Source of the DNA: Thermovenabulum sp049701175 | GTDB taxonomy: Bacteria > Bacillota > Thermosediminibacteria > Thermosediminibacterales > Thermosediminibacteraceae | Reading direction: 5' to 3' | DNA: 64,000 nt | Assembly (NCBI RefSeq): GCF_049701175.1 | Contig: NZ_JBNATW010000001.1 | Span: 72,976 to 136,975 of the forward strand | Shown: one piece after another, positions 17,232 through 26,185 of the stretch | How positions within the stretch are numbered: position 1 is the first letter of the stretch | Layout: each line of letters starts with the position of its first letter | The notes under the pieces: model-generated | The model's database searches: none | Told to the model about the DNA's origin: nothing | Seen by the model: only the letters and a program-made list of their open reading frames with translations | Translations under genes and position numbers: made by a program

Positions 17232-17877
17232 AACCATAAATCTCCTTTTAAGTTCAACCCTCGAAACTTTATACATGGTATTCGCATCTGTTTTTATCGC
17301 ATCTATTTTGGGTATACCTTTGGGAGTGCTCTTAATGGTTACTGATAAAGGGCAAATACTCCAAAATGAGATATTGAATAAAATTCTTAGCTCTATTGTA
17401 AACATTTTCCGTTCTATACCCTTTGTAATCCTATTAATAATTTTAATACCCTTTACCAGATTTTTGGTAGGAAAATCCATAGGCACAACAGCAGCAATAG
17501 TTCCCCTTTCAATTGCGGCTATACCTTTTCTCGGAAGGTTGGTAGAAACAGCTTTAAGGGAAGTTAATTCAGGAGTTATTGAAGCTGCCCAAGCTATGGG
17601 GGCTTCTTATATGCAAATCATATTAAAAGTATTAATACCCGAAGCCCTTCCTTCTATAATTTCAGGCATTACTATCACAGCCATTAATTTAATCGGATAC
17701 TCAGCCATGGCAGGAGTAATAGGAGGTGGTGGGTTAGGAGACTTAGCTGTAAGATATGGATATCAGCGTTTCATGTTAGACATTATGCTTTACACAGTTG
17801 CCATTTTAGTTTTAATGGTACAACTTATTCAAATGATAGGCGATAGGATTGTTAAACAGATTTCAAAATATAGATAA
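17224..17877 (+). CDS. metI: Methionine ABC transporter permease
   Basis: A 217-residue permease with about five membrane helices. The ABC-permease EAA loop reads EAAQAMGASYMQIILKVLIPEALP (split: EAAQAMGASY near 121, LIPEALP near 138). It starts at TTG 17224 after GAGGTGG, overlapping the end of metN by 8 bp, which implies translational coupling. Length and sequence match MetI. Confidence 0.94.
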   Translation: MAETINLLLSSTLETLYMVFASVFIASILGIPLGVLLMVTDKGQILQNEILNKILSSIVNIFRSIPFVILLIILIPFTRFLVGKSIGTTAAIVPLSIAAIPFLGRLVETALREVNSGVIEAAQAMGASYMQIILKVLIPEALPSIISGITITAINLIGYSAMAGVIGGGGLGDLAVRYGYQRFMLDIMLYTVAILVLMVQLIQMIGDRIVKQISKYR

Positions 17878-17906
17878 AAAAACAAAGTTTAAAGGAGGAA
17901 AAAAGA

Positions 17907-18743
17907 ATGAGGAAAATTTTGGCTGCTATATTATTATTAAGTTTAATAATAATTTCTCTTGCTGGATGTGCTTCTAAAGCCGATAAAAATTCACAATCCG
18001 TTAGCAGTCCTCAAGGAGAAAATCTTAAAATCATAAAAGTTGGTGCTTCACCCATTCCCCACGCAGAAATTTTAAATGTAGTAAAACCCATACTAGAAAA
18101 ACAAGGAATAAAACTCGAAATTATAGAATTCACCGATTACGTACAGCCAAATATTAAACTCGCTGAAAAAGAGCTTGATGCCAACTATTTTCAGCATATA
18201 CCTTATCTCGAAGACTTCTGCAAAAAACACAATCTAAACTTAACTTATATTGCTAAAGTCCATATTGAGCCCATGGGAATATATTCGTCAAAAATAAAGG
18301 ATTTAAAAGAGCTTAAAAACGGAGCAGAAATTGCCATACCGAATGATGCCACAAACGGTGGAAGGGCTCTTTTACTCCTTCAATCGGCAGGGATTATAAA
18401 ATTGAAGGATAGCGCTGGTATTACTGCAACAAAAAATGATATTATAGAGAATCCAAAAAACATAAAAATTACCGAACTTGAAGCGGCAACCCTACCGCGC
18501 GTCTTAAACGACGTGGATGCAGCGGTGATAAACACGAATTACGCTTTAGAGGCAAAATTAAATCCTAAAAAAGATGCCCTTTATATAGAATCAGCGGATT
18601 CTCCCTATGTAAATATTTTAGCAGTAAGAAAAGGGGACGAAGCAAGGCCCGAACTTAAAAAGCTCGCCGAAGCTTTAAATTCCCCTGAAGTTAAAAAGTT
18701 TATCGAAGAAAAATATAATGGTGCAGTGGTTCCTGCCTTTTAA
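17907..18743 (+). CDS. metQ: Methionine-binding lipoprotein
   Basis: The substrate-binding component of the importer, a 278-residue NlpA/MetQ-family protein. Its signal peptide ends in the lipobox SLAGC (Cys about 21). Family features include VGASPIPHAEILNVVKP, ANYFQHIPYLEDF and AIPNDATNGGRALLLLQ. It starts at ATG 17907 after AAAGGAGG, 29 bp downstream of metI. Confidence 0.95.
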   Translation: MRKILAAILLLSLIIISLAGCASKADKNSQSVSSPQGENLKIIKVGASPIPHAEILNVVKPILEKQGIKLEIIEFTDYVQPNIKLAEKELDANYFQHIPYLEDFCKKHNLNLTYIAKVHIEPMGIYSSKIKDLKELKNGAEIAIPNDATNGGRALLLLQSAGIIKLKDSAGITATKNDIIENPKNIKITELEAATLPRVLNDVDAAVINTNYALEAKLNPKKDALYIESADSPYVNILAVRKGDEARPELKKLAEALNSPEVKKFIEEKYNGAVVPAF

Positions 18744-18757
18744 AAGAGGTGATTTAT

Positions 18758-19402
18758 TTGGCAAAACTAAAAATCGGCGTTATAGGTGGAACTCCTATAG
18801 ATACAAAAATGGGAGTTGACTTTATTAAAAAAAACGGATTTGAAGCATTTGGCCTGCCCGCTGCTTCAAATCCGGAAGAACAAAATTATTTACAATACAT
18901 GAATCCGCAGGTTTTAAATGAAAAGATAATAAGCTTCATCCAAAAATTTAATAAAAACGATATAAACAAGGTTATGATATACTGTAATTCCCTTTCATCT
19001 GCTATTGATTTAAATAATATAAAAAAAATATTTCCCGGTACCTTAATAATAACACCCCATGATGTATACCGCAAGTTAGCAAAAGAATTCAAATCTCTTA
19101 TGATTTGGGCAGCAAACGGTCAAAGCCTTCACAACATAGAAAAAATATTTTATGAACACAATCCAAATATAAAATTGATTGGAATTTCTTTACTACCTGT
19201 AATTATCTCAATCGAAAAAGGTATAATAGCTGAAAATATTTTTGAGGAATATAAATTGCAGAACTTTGTAAACCAAATCGACTATATTGAAGGTATACTA
19301 TTCGGCTGTACACACCTGCCCTATTTAAAAGATTTACTTGTTAAAAGTTGTAACCTGCCCATAATTGACCCTGCGGACGAAATGTTAAATTTACTAATTT
19401 AA
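18758..19402 (+). CDS. Aspartate/glutamate racemase-family protein in the met operon
   Basis: A 214-residue Asp/Glu racemase-superfamily protein with both catalytic cysteine motifs: MIYCNSLSSA (Cys about 75) and LFGCTHLPYL (Cys about 184). It starts at TTG 18758, 6 bp after AGAGGTGAT; a GTG at 18749 is part of that site. It is only 14 bp after metQ and before the operon terminator, so it is under S-box control. Inference: it may racemise or otherwise process an imported amino acid such as D-methionine, but no sequence feature fixes the substrate. Confidence 0.85.
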   Translation: MAKLKIGVIGGTPIDTKMGVDFIKKNGFEAFGLPAASNPEEQNYLQYMNPQVLNEKIISFIQKFNKNDINKVMIYCNSLSSAIDLNNIKKIFPGTLIITPHDVYRKLAKEFKSLMIWAANGQSLHNIEKIFYEHNPNIKLIGISLLPVIISIEKGIIAENIFEEYKLQNFVNQIDYIEGILFGCTHLPYLKDLLVKSCNLPIIDPADEMLNLLI

Positions 19403-19403
19403 G

Positions 19404-19440
19404 AAAAAGGCTTTCGGGCTAAATCCCGAAAGCCTTTTTC
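19404..19440. terminator. Bidirectional terminator between met and thi operons
   Basis: AAAAAGGCTTTCGGG pairs with CCCGAAAGCCTTTTT, giving a T run on both strands between converging operons. Confidence 0.92.
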
Positions 19441-20739
19441 TTAACAATTGCTTTTCTCCTTATTAAGGTACTTTGCAATTATATCCATTGCACAAAACTT
19501 ACCGCACATTGTACAAGTCTTAACATCTGAGGTATTCCTTTCTTCTCTATATTTTTTTGCTTTTTCAGGATCTATGGAAAGCTTTATTTGAGCCTCCCAA
19601 TCAAGGTTTTTTCGAGCTTTCGCCATTTTCAAATCCCGCTCCCATGCACCCGGAATGCCTTTCACTATATCGGCCGCATGTGCCGCAATTTTAGATGCAA
19701 TAACCCCAATCCTTACATCTTCCTCATCAGGAAGTCCTAAATGCTCCGCTGGAGTCACATAACACAGAAAATCCGCGCCATAAGAAGCAGCTAATGCTCC
19801 ACCAATTGCAGCAGCGATGTGGTCATAACCGGCTGCAATATCGGTCACAAGAGGCCCCAATACATAAAAGGGTGCTTCATGGCACAGCCTCTTTTGAAGT
19901 TTAATATTAGCCTCAATCTGGTCCATAGGCACATGGCCCGGGCCTTCCACCATTACCTGCACCCCTTGTTTTACAGCTTCTTGCACCAGTTCTCCCAATA
20001 TCAAAAGTTCCTGAATCTGTGCCCTATCCGTAGCATCAGCAAGACATCCTGGCCTTAAGCCATCACCCAAACTTAAAGTTACATCATATTTTCTGGCAAT
20101 CTCAAGCAGCCTGTCAAAGTGCTCATAAAGGGGATTTTGCTTTTCATTTTTAAGCATCCAACCTGTAATAAAAGCCCCGCCCCTGCTTACTATGTCTGTT
20201 ACCCTGCCCTCCCTGCGAAGTCTTTCCACCGCCTCCAAGGTAAGGCCGCAGTGGACGGTCATAAAATCCACACCCTCTTCGGCCTGCTGTTCTATAACCT
20301 CAAAAAGTTCCTCTTCTGTGAAGTCTATAACACTGCCGTTTTTATTTTGCGCCATAACCCCCACTTCATAAATTGGCACCGTCCCAACAGGGACATCGAC
20401 TTCTGTAAGAATTCCCTTTCGTACAGCCCTGATATCCCCTCCAGTAGAAAGGTCCATTATCGCGTCAGCTCCAGCTTTTATTGCAACCTTTGCTTTTGCT
20501 AATTCGGATTCTAAATAAGGGTATTTATCGGATGTGCCGATATTAGCATTAACCTTTGTCGAAAGCCCTTTTCCTATGCCGCAAGGCTTTAATCCCTTGT
20601 GATTCGGATTAAAAGGAATTACTATCTTACCTTCTGCCACTCTCTCTCTTACCAATTCAGGACTTATTCCTTCTTTTTCCGCTACCTCCTTCATTGCTTC
20701 GGTTATAATACCCTTTTTGGCCGCTTCTAACTGGGTCAT
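19441..20739 (-). CDS. thiC: Phosphomethylpyrimidine synthase (ThiC)
   Basis: Radical-SAM rearrangement of aminoimidazole ribotide to HMP phosphate. The 432-residue protein is the short clostridial/archaeal form without the long N-terminal extension. Core motifs include NANIGTS, AIMDLSTGGD, EGPGHVPMDQIEANI and TPAEHLGLPDEEDV. The C-terminal cluster motif reads CTMCGKFC (CX2CX3C), one residue tighter than the CX2CX4C of E. coli ThiC. It is the last gene of thi4-thiD-thiE-thiC, 27 bp after thiE, and shares a terminator with the met operon. The thiD/thiE context argues against a benzimidazole-synthesis paralogue. Confidence 0.96.
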   Translation of the reverse strand: MTQLEAAKKGIITEAMKEVAEKEGISPELVRERVAEGKIVIPFNPNHKGLKPCGIGKGLSTKVNANIGTSDKYPYLESELAKAKVAIKAGADAIMDLSTGGDIRAVRKGILTEVDVPVGTVPIYEVGVMAQNKNGSVIDFTEEELFEVIEQQAEEGVDFMTVHCGLTLEAVERLRREGRVTDIVSRGGAFITGWMLKNEKQNPLYEHFDRLLEIARKYDVTLSLGDGLRPGCLADATDRAQIQELLILGELVQEAVKQGVQVMVEGPGHVPMDQIEANIKLQKRLCHEAPFYVLGPLVTDIAAGYDHIAAAIGGALAASYGADFLCYVTPAEHLGLPDEEDVRIGVIASKIAAHAADIVKGIPGAWERDLKMAKARKNLDWEAQIKLSIDPEKAKKYREERNTSDVKTCTMCGKFCAMDIIAKYLNKEKSNC

Positions 20740-20766
20740 CTTTTCCCCTCCAATATTTTAAAATAA

Positions 20767-21396
20767 TTAACCCATGTTTCTTTTTATTATATCTTTTAAA
20801 AACCTTACATTTTCAGAAATATCTCCTTTTAAAATAGCCGAAATGCAGCAGACACCTTTTATGTTGTATTTCAGAACTTCCTGAATATTTTCCTTAGTAA
20901 TTCCACCTATCGCCAAAACGGGAATAGGTATTTTTTCTGTAATTTCCTTCAAGGTTTGCAAGCCAACGTATTTTGCGTCTTTTTTTGACGGTGTAGGAAA
21001 TATTGCACCCACACCTATATAATCTGCCCCGCATTTATATGCCTCTTCAGCCTCTTTTAGACTTGATGCAGAAACACCTATTATTTTTTTATAACCGATT
21101 ACTTCTCTCACAACTTTTGCAGGTAACTCCTCCTGTCCTAAATGCACACCATCAGCATCAACAGCAATTGCTATATCCACTCTATCGTTTATTATCAAAG
21201 GCACTCCGTATTTCTTCGTAACTTCCCTTAACTTTAGTCCCATCTCATAAAACTCCCTATCGGAGATATTTTTTTCTCTGAGCTGTACAACGGTAACCCC
21301 TGCCTTTATTGCTTCCTCTACTGCATCAAAAAGGCTTCTGTCTTTTAGATAAGTTCTGTCGGTTATGAGGTATAAAGAATAATCTATATTATTCAT
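20767..21396 (-). CDS. thiE: Thiamine-phosphate synthase
   Basis: Couples HMP pyrophosphate with thiazole phosphate. The 209-residue TIM barrel has VQLREKN near 37, IINDRVDIAIAVDADGVHLGQ near 73 and GVGAIFPTPSKKDA near 125. A GTG at 21408 lies in the GAGGTGGG ribosome-binding site, so ATG 21396 is the start. It sits between thiD and thiC, 23 bp from thiD. Confidence 0.95.
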   Translation of the reverse strand: MNNIDYSLYLITDRTYLKDRSLFDAVEEAIKAGVTVVQLREKNISDREFYEMGLKLREVTKKYGVPLIINDRVDIAIAVDADGVHLGQEELPAKVVREVIGYKKIIGVSASSLKEAEEAYKCGADYIGVGAIFPTPSKKDAKYVGLQTLKEITEKIPIPVLAIGGITKENIQEVLKYNIKGVCCISAILKGDISENVRFLKDIIKRNMG

Positions 21397-21419
21397 ACCA
21401 AAACCCACCTCGATTGAAA

Positions 21420-22214
21420 TTAATTATTAAACTTAATGCAAAAATGGTTTACAGGCCCCCATCCCCTTCCGATATTTTCCGAAGTTTCTATTGCGCGGGT
21501 AATATAAAGTTTCGCATACCTTACTGCTTTTACAATATCAAAACCTTTTGCTAAATTGGCACAAATTGCAGCCGAAAAAGTACAACCGGTACCGTGTGTA
21601 TTCTTTGAATTAATTTTTTCTTCCTCAAAAAATACAAAATTATCGTCTCCCAAGTACAAAACATCAGTAGCTTTATGCCCCTCTAAATGCCCTCCTTTTA
21701 TTAGAACTGCTCTGCACCCTAATTTAGCAATGTCTTCGGCTGCTTTTTTCATATCCTCTATATTCTTTATTTCTCTTCCGGAAATAACCTCCGCCTCTTC
21801 CCTATTGGGAGTAATAATCATAGCCTTAGGTACAAGCTTTTCAATCAAAGTTTTTATGGCATCTTTTTCCAAAAGCTTATGCCCGGATTTTGAAATCATT
21901 ACGGGGTCCAAAACTATTTTCTCCGGTTTGTATTCTTCGAGGCCTTCAGAAATTGCTTCGATAATTTCTTTTGTCGCAACCATACCAATTTTCACTGCAT
22001 CGGGAAATAAGTCTTCAAAAACCGCTTTCATTTGAAGATAAACCATTTCCTCCGATATATTCTGTACACCCAAAACGGATAAAGTATTTTGAGCTGTAAC
22101 GGAAGTTATTACTGACATCCCGTAAACCCCATGACTAAAAAATGTCTTTAAGTCCGCCTGAATTCCTGCTCCTCCACCCGAATCAGACCCTGCAATAGTT
22201 AAAGCAAGTTTCAT
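21420..22214 (-). CDS. thiD: Hydroxymethylpyrimidine/phosphomethylpyrimidine kinase
   Basis: Phosphorylates HMP and HMP-P. The 264-residue ribokinase-fold protein opens LALTIAGSDSGGGAGIQADLK and has DPVMISKSG and the C-terminal NTHGTGCTFSAAICANLAKG anion-hole motif. ATG 22214 is preferred over a GTG at 22221-22223, which belongs to the AAAGAGGTG site. It lies 15 bp after thi4. Confidence 0.95.
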   Translation of the reverse strand: MKLALTIAGSDSGGGAGIQADLKTFFSHGVYGMSVITSVTAQNTLSVLGVQNISEEMVYLQMKAVFEDLFPDAVKIGMVATKEIIEAISEGLEEYKPEKIVLDPVMISKSGHKLLEKDAIKTLIEKLVPKAMIITPNREEAEVISGREIKNIEDMKKAAEDIAKLGCRAVLIKGGHLEGHKATDVLYLGDDNFVFFEEEKINSKNTHGTGCTFSAAICANLAKGFDIVKAVRYAKLYITRAIETSENIGRGWGPVNHFCIKFNN

Positions 22215-22229
22215 TTTTTGCACCTCTTT

Positions 22230-23015
22230 TTACTTTTCATGGGTATTTAAATAATCCGAAATCAATTTTGCCGCTTTCTTACCCGATAAAAGCATTCCTC
22301 CGAAAATTGGCCCCATTCTGTGTCCGCCGTAAACATTATTTGCAGCCATCCCCGCAACAAAAAGGCCCGGTGCTATCATTTTCGTATTGTTAATTACATC
22401 TTCTTCCCCTTTTTCTGCATTCATGAAAAATTCGTTTACCATATCGACTTTAGTTCTTTTATTATAAAGATTTACCAGAACTGCATCATGCCCTGTGGCA
22501 TCCAAAACCGCTTTTGAAACAAGCACCATAGGATCTACATGAAGTTTTTGAAGTTCTATTGCTGAATTATTAACTACAACTCCTGAAATTTTTTCGTCAA
22601 TATAATATAAATCTACTACTGAAATTAAATTAAAGAATTTAATATTGCCGAAAGAGGTTGCTTTTGCAATTAGATTGCTGGCAAAACTTATTGAAGATAC
22701 TATTAACGCATTTTCCTCTTCCTTATACGGTATTTCTAACTCTTTTAATATTTCTTCAACATCTTTTTGCAAAATCACCCTGTTAAAGCTCATTGCCCCT
22801 CCCCATATACCTCCACCGGGCGAAAGTTTTTTATCCAAAACAGTTACCTTAAATCCACTTTTTGCAAGCAAAATAGCACAATAAAGACCTGATGGCCCAG
22901 CACCTGCAATAATTACATCCGATGAAACGGCATCATAAAGGTCCTCAAAATAACTTTTGAGAATCAATCTGCTAATTTTTTCATCTGAAACAGGATTTGT
23001 AATATTTTTCATCAT
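22230..23015 (-). CDS. thi4: Sulfide-dependent ADP-thiazole synthase (Thi4 type)
   Basis: Builds the thiazole of thiamine from NAD, glycine and sulfide. The 261-residue protein has an FAD/NAD fold, DVIIAGAGPSGLYCAILLAK, plus SPGGGIWGGAM and the C-terminal GGHRMGPIFGGMLLSGKKAA. At the position of the sulfur-donating Cys of suicidal yeast Thi4 it has His (LHVDP, about 158), as in catalytic archaeal enzymes that use free sulfide. ATG 23015 has a 9-nt spacing from AAGGAG; ATG 23024 directly abuts it. It is the first gene after the TPP riboswitch. No thiG/thiH/thiS is seen here, so this is likely the thiazole route. Confidence 0.9.
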   Translation of the reverse strand: MMKNITNPVSDEKISRLILKSYFEDLYDAVSSDVIIAGAGPSGLYCAILLAKSGFKVTVLDKKLSPGGGIWGGAMSFNRVILQKDVEEILKELEIPYKEEENALIVSSISFASNLIAKATSFGNIKFFNLISVVDLYYIDEKISGVVVNNSAIELQKLHVDPMVLVSKAVLDATGHDAVLVNLYNKRTKVDMVNEFFMNAEKGEEDVINNTKMIAPGLFVAGMAANNVYGGHRMGPIFGGMLLSGKKAAKLISDYLNTHEK

Positions 23016-23049
23016 AAAAGCCATCTCCTTTTCTTTAAATTTTTTTTAA

Positions 23050-23087
23050 TTTTTTAAAATAAAAGTGCCTACCCGATAGGTAGGCAC
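23050..23087 (-). terminator. TPP-riboswitch attenuator
   Basis: On the minus strand GTGCCTACC and GGTAGGCAC form the stem, followed by TTTTATTTT. The alternative pairing GCACAAAAT/ATTTGTGC (23084-23107) uses the same GTGC and would be the antiterminator. Confidence 0.9.
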
Positions 23088-23102
23088 AAATCTTTCAATT
23101 TT

Positions 23103-23192
23103 GTGCTTCCCTACGCGGGCATTACCCCGGTCAGGTTCTAAGGGTCGAAGCTTTAAAAGCCTCCTCTCAGCCTTTCGGCTCCCCCAGCACAC
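23103..23192 (-). ncRNA. TPP (thiamine pyrophosphate) riboswitch
   Basis: The minus strand contains the THI-box hallmarks GGGGAGCC, GGCTGAGAGGAGGC, then GACCCTTAGAACCTGA, then GGGTAATGCCCGCGTAGGGA. It precedes thi4 and is linked to the attenuator at 23050-23087. A -10-like TATAAT lies at 23231-23236 with only a weak -35 (TAGATT), giving a predicted start near 23224. Confidence 0.97.
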
Positions 23193-23297
23193 AGCAATTT
23201 AATATTTAGTTTTCATTGGGCTTTATGAAAATTATAACTCAGTTTTTTATAAAAATCTACTATTTCCAGTAAGATTTTTTCGTAAGTTTTTACTAAT

Positions 23298-24377
23298 TTA
23301 GATGTTTAAGATTATATCCCTAATTATATCTCCCATCTCCTGGGTAGTTACAACCTTTTTTGCCCCATCTTTCATGTCATAGGTCCTATAACCCTTTTTA
23401 AGCGCTTCTTCCACTGCAGTCCTTATACAATACGCAGCTTCCCTTTCATCAAAGGAATATTCGAGCATCATGGCTGCGGATAAAATGCATGCCAAGGGGT
23501 TTGCAATGCCCTTACCCGCTATATCCGGTGCAGAACCGTGGCAGGGCTCGTAAAGGAAGGGCTTTTTATCCCCCAAGCTTGCGGAAGGGAGCATACCTAT
23601 GGAGCCCGTTAAAACCGCCGATTCATCGCTTAAAATATCTCCAAAGGTATTTTCGGTTAATATAACGTCAAATTGTCCGGGATTTACTACAAGCTGCATG
23701 GCACAGTTGTCCACATACATATGTGAAAGTTCCACATCGGGATACTCTTTGCCTACCTCTTCAACCACTTCCCTCCATAGTCTTGATGTTTCAAGGACAT
23801 TGGCCTTATCTACGGAAGTAACCTTTTTTCTTCGCTTTCGAGCTGCCTCAAAGGCAACGCGGGCAACCCTTCTTATCTCATCACTTGTATAAACCATAGT
23901 GTCAAAAGCCCTTACGGTTTGCCCTATATTTTCCCTCCCTCGAGGCGTTCCAAAATAAAGCCCTCCCGTTAATTCCCGGACAATAAGCAAATCCAAATTG
24001 CCGTTTATTATGCTATTTTTCAATGGTGAAGAATCTGCAATTGAAGGATAAAATATAGCAGGCCTTAGGTTGGCAAAAAGCCCTAATTCCTTTCTCAATT
24101 TAAGTATAGCCTGTTCTGGTCGAAGTTCCCTTTTTAAATTATCCCATTTTGGCCCACCTACGGCTCCAAAGAGCACCGCATCGGAATTTCTTACAAGGTT
24201 AAGGGTTTCATCAGAGAGAGGAACTCCAAAAATTTCTATTGATGCTCCTCCAACAAATCCTTGTTTGAAATTGAACTCAATATCGAACTTTTCCCCTATT
24301 GCAATAAGAATTTTTTTTGCTTCCTCCATAACCTCAGGGCCAATTCCGTCTCCCGGAAGAAGGGCTATATTATACAT
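23298..24377 (-). CDS. leuB: 3-isopropylmalate dehydrogenase
   Basis: Oxidative decarboxylation step of leucine synthesis. The 359-residue protein begins YNIALLPGDGIGPEVMEEA and has LRKELGLFANLRPA, TVDKANVL-like SVDKANVLETSRLWREV and the NTFGDILSDE metal-site motif. ATG 24377 follows GAGGAGGG; longer TTG starts are upstream of that site. It overlaps leuD by 8 bp and is the last gene of the ilv-leu operon. Confidence 0.96.
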   Translation of the reverse strand: MYNIALLPGDGIGPEVMEEAKKILIAIGEKFDIEFNFKQGFVGGASIEIFGVPLSDETLNLVRNSDAVLFGAVGGPKWDNLKRELRPEQAILKLRKELGLFANLRPAIFYPSIADSSPLKNSIINGNLDLLIVRELTGGLYFGTPRGRENIGQTVRAFDTMVYTSDEIRRVARVAFEAARKRRKKVTSVDKANVLETSRLWREVVEEVGKEYPDVELSHMYVDNCAMQLVVNPGQFDVILTENTFGDILSDESAVLTGSIGMLPSASLGDKKPFLYEPCHGSAPDIAGKGIANPLACILSAAMMLEYSFDEREAAYCIRTAVEEALKKGYRTYDMKDGAKKVVTTQEMGDIIRDIILNI

Positions 24378-24867
24378 CTTTTTGCCCTCCTCTTGCAAAA
24401 TTCAGTAGGCCTCCAGCTTTGATAATTTTATCGATAAATTCAGGGAAGGGCTTAGCTTTGAAAACCTCTCCGGATGTAATATTTTTTATTAATCCCGTTT
24501 CGGTATCTATTATAAGCTCATCTCCCCCTTTTATGCCATCTACCGCCTCGCAGGATTCCATAATAGGAAGGCCTATATTTATAGCATTCCTGTAAAAAAT
24601 CCTTGCAAAGGACTTAGCAATAACACAGCTTATACCTGCTTCTTTTATAGCAATAGGTGCATGTTCCCTCGAGCTTCCGCACCCAAAATTTTTGCCTGCT
24701 ACAATTATATCCCCGGCTTGAATTTTTTTAGAAAATCCCGGAAATACATCTTCCATACAGTGTTCTGCAAGCTCTTTGGCATCTGTTGTATTCAAAAACC
24801 TTGCAGGAATAATGACATCAGTATCGATATTATCAGGAAAAACCCATGCCCTTCCTTTATATATCAT
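24370..24867 (-). CDS. leuD: 3-isopropylmalate dehydratase small subunit
   Basis: The swivelling small subunit of isopropylmalate isomerase. The 165-residue protein has DNIDTDVIIPARFL, FGCGSSREHAPIAIKEAGI and SFARIFYRNAINIGLP; this is the short two-gene form used with HACN-like LeuC. It overlaps leuC by 11 bp at its start and leuB by 8 bp at its end. Confidence 0.96.
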   Translation of the reverse strand: MIYKGRAWVFPDNIDTDVIIPARFLNTTDAKELAEHCMEDVFPGFSKKIQAGDIIVAGKNFGCGSSREHAPIAIKEAGISCVIAKSFARIFYRNAINIGLPIMESCEAVDGIKGGDELIIDTETGLIKNITSGEVFKAKPFPEFIDKIIKAGGLLNFARGGQKDV

Positions 24868-26131
24868 TTTTTACCACCTCCTCGGGATGAGCTATTCTTC
24901 CTTTTACTGCAGAAGCCGCAGCTACAGCTGGGTTTGCAAGATATACTTCGCTTTCTGGATGTCCCATACGCCCAATAAAGTTCCTATTTGTTGTAGCAAT
25001 TGCTCTTTCACCCTTTGCTAATATACCCATATGTCCTCCTAAACACGGCCCGCAGGTAGGAGTGCTTACCGCAGCCCCTGCCTCTACAAAAATCTCCATT
25101 AATCCTTCCTTTATCATCTGAAGGTAAACTTCTTGGGTAGCAGGGATTACAATCATCCTGACATATGGATGCACCTTATTGCCCTTCATTACCTTAGCAG
25201 CCATCCTCATATCCTCTATCCGCCCGTTGGTGCAAGAACCTATAACCACCTGATCAATTGCAATTTCTCCTATTTCCGAAATGTTAACGGAGTTTTCCGG
25301 AAGGTGAGGCAGGGCAACCTGAGGTTCCATCCTTGAAACATCGTATTCTCTTGTTTCGCAGTATTTTGCATCCTCATCGCTTTTTATAACCTTATAGGGC
25401 TTTTGTGCCCTCCCCCTTACATACTCCAAAGTAACCTCATCCGCTTCCATAATTCCGTTTTTTGCCCCAGCTTCTATTGCCATGTTTGTTATAGTCAGTC
25501 TTTCATCTACAGTAAGGTATTTTAAGGCATCTCCTGTAAATTCCATAGCTTTATACAATGCTCCATCAACACCTATATCTTTGATAGTATAAAGTATTAA
25601 ATCCTTGCCGGTTACCCAGGGTGCCGGTTTTCCTCTATAAATAAACTTCATACTTTCCGGAACCTTAAACCAGCATTTTCCTGTAATCATGGCAAAGGCT
25701 ATATCGGTGCTCCCAACACCTGTGGAAAATGCACCTAAGGCTCCGTAGGTGCAGGTATGTGAATCCGCCCCTATGACAAGATCCCCGGGCCCTACCAACC
25801 CCTTTTCGGGAAGCAAAGCGTGTTCTATGCCCATCCTGCCCACTTCGTAATAATGTATAATTTCCTGCTCCCGTGCAAACTCCCTTAAAGCCTTGGAAAG
25901 CTCTGCAGATTTTATGTCCTTATTGGGAGTAAAGTGGTCTGGAATAAGAGCAATTTTCCCTTTATCAAATACCTTCTTTCCCCCTGCCTTTTTAAACTCC
26001 TGTATAGCAACAGGTCCCGTAATGTCATTAGCAAGCACCAGGTCAACATCAGCCATAATCAATTCTCCGGCTTCTACAAAATCCTTACCCGCATGCTCTG
26101 CCAATATTTTCTGGGTTATGGTCATACCCAT
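24857..26131 (-). CDS. leuC: 3-isopropylmalate dehydratase large subunit
   Basis: The 4Fe-4S aconitase-family subunit, 424 residues. It has GADSHTCTYGALGAFSTGVGS and the ligands in VIGSCTNGRIEDM and TPTCGPCLGGHMGILAKGE. ATG 26131 follows AAGGAGGA with 9-nt spacing; longer readings precede that site. It belongs to the short prokaryotic/archaeal LeuC branch, matching the separate small LeuD. Confidence 0.96.
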   Translation of the reverse strand: MGMTITQKILAEHAGKDFVEAGELIMADVDLVLANDITGPVAIQEFKKAGGKKVFDKGKIALIPDHFTPNKDIKSAELSKALREFAREQEIIHYYEVGRMGIEHALLPEKGLVGPGDLVIGADSHTCTYGALGAFSTGVGSTDIAFAMITGKCWFKVPESMKFIYRGKPAPWVTGKDLILYTIKDIGVDGALYKAMEFTGDALKYLTVDERLTITNMAIEAGAKNGIMEADEVTLEYVRGRAQKPYKVIKSDEDAKYCETREYDVSRMEPQVALPHLPENSVNISEIGEIAIDQVVIGSCTNGRIEDMRMAAKVMKGNKVHPYVRMIVIPATQEVYLQMIKEGLMEIFVEAGAAVSTPTCGPCLGGHMGILAKGERAIATTNRNFIGRMGHPESEVYLANPAVAAASAVKGRIAHPEEVVKNDI

Positions 26132-26185
26132 TTTATAATTCCTCCTTTTAAATATCAAACATAGCTTCAAAGATTTAAAAGTAAT

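Noticed and set aside
19441..20739. ThiC as a benzimidazole-synthesis (BzaA/B/F) paralogue
   Set aside because: It is in a TPP-riboswitch operon with thiE and thiD; no cobamide genes are nearby.
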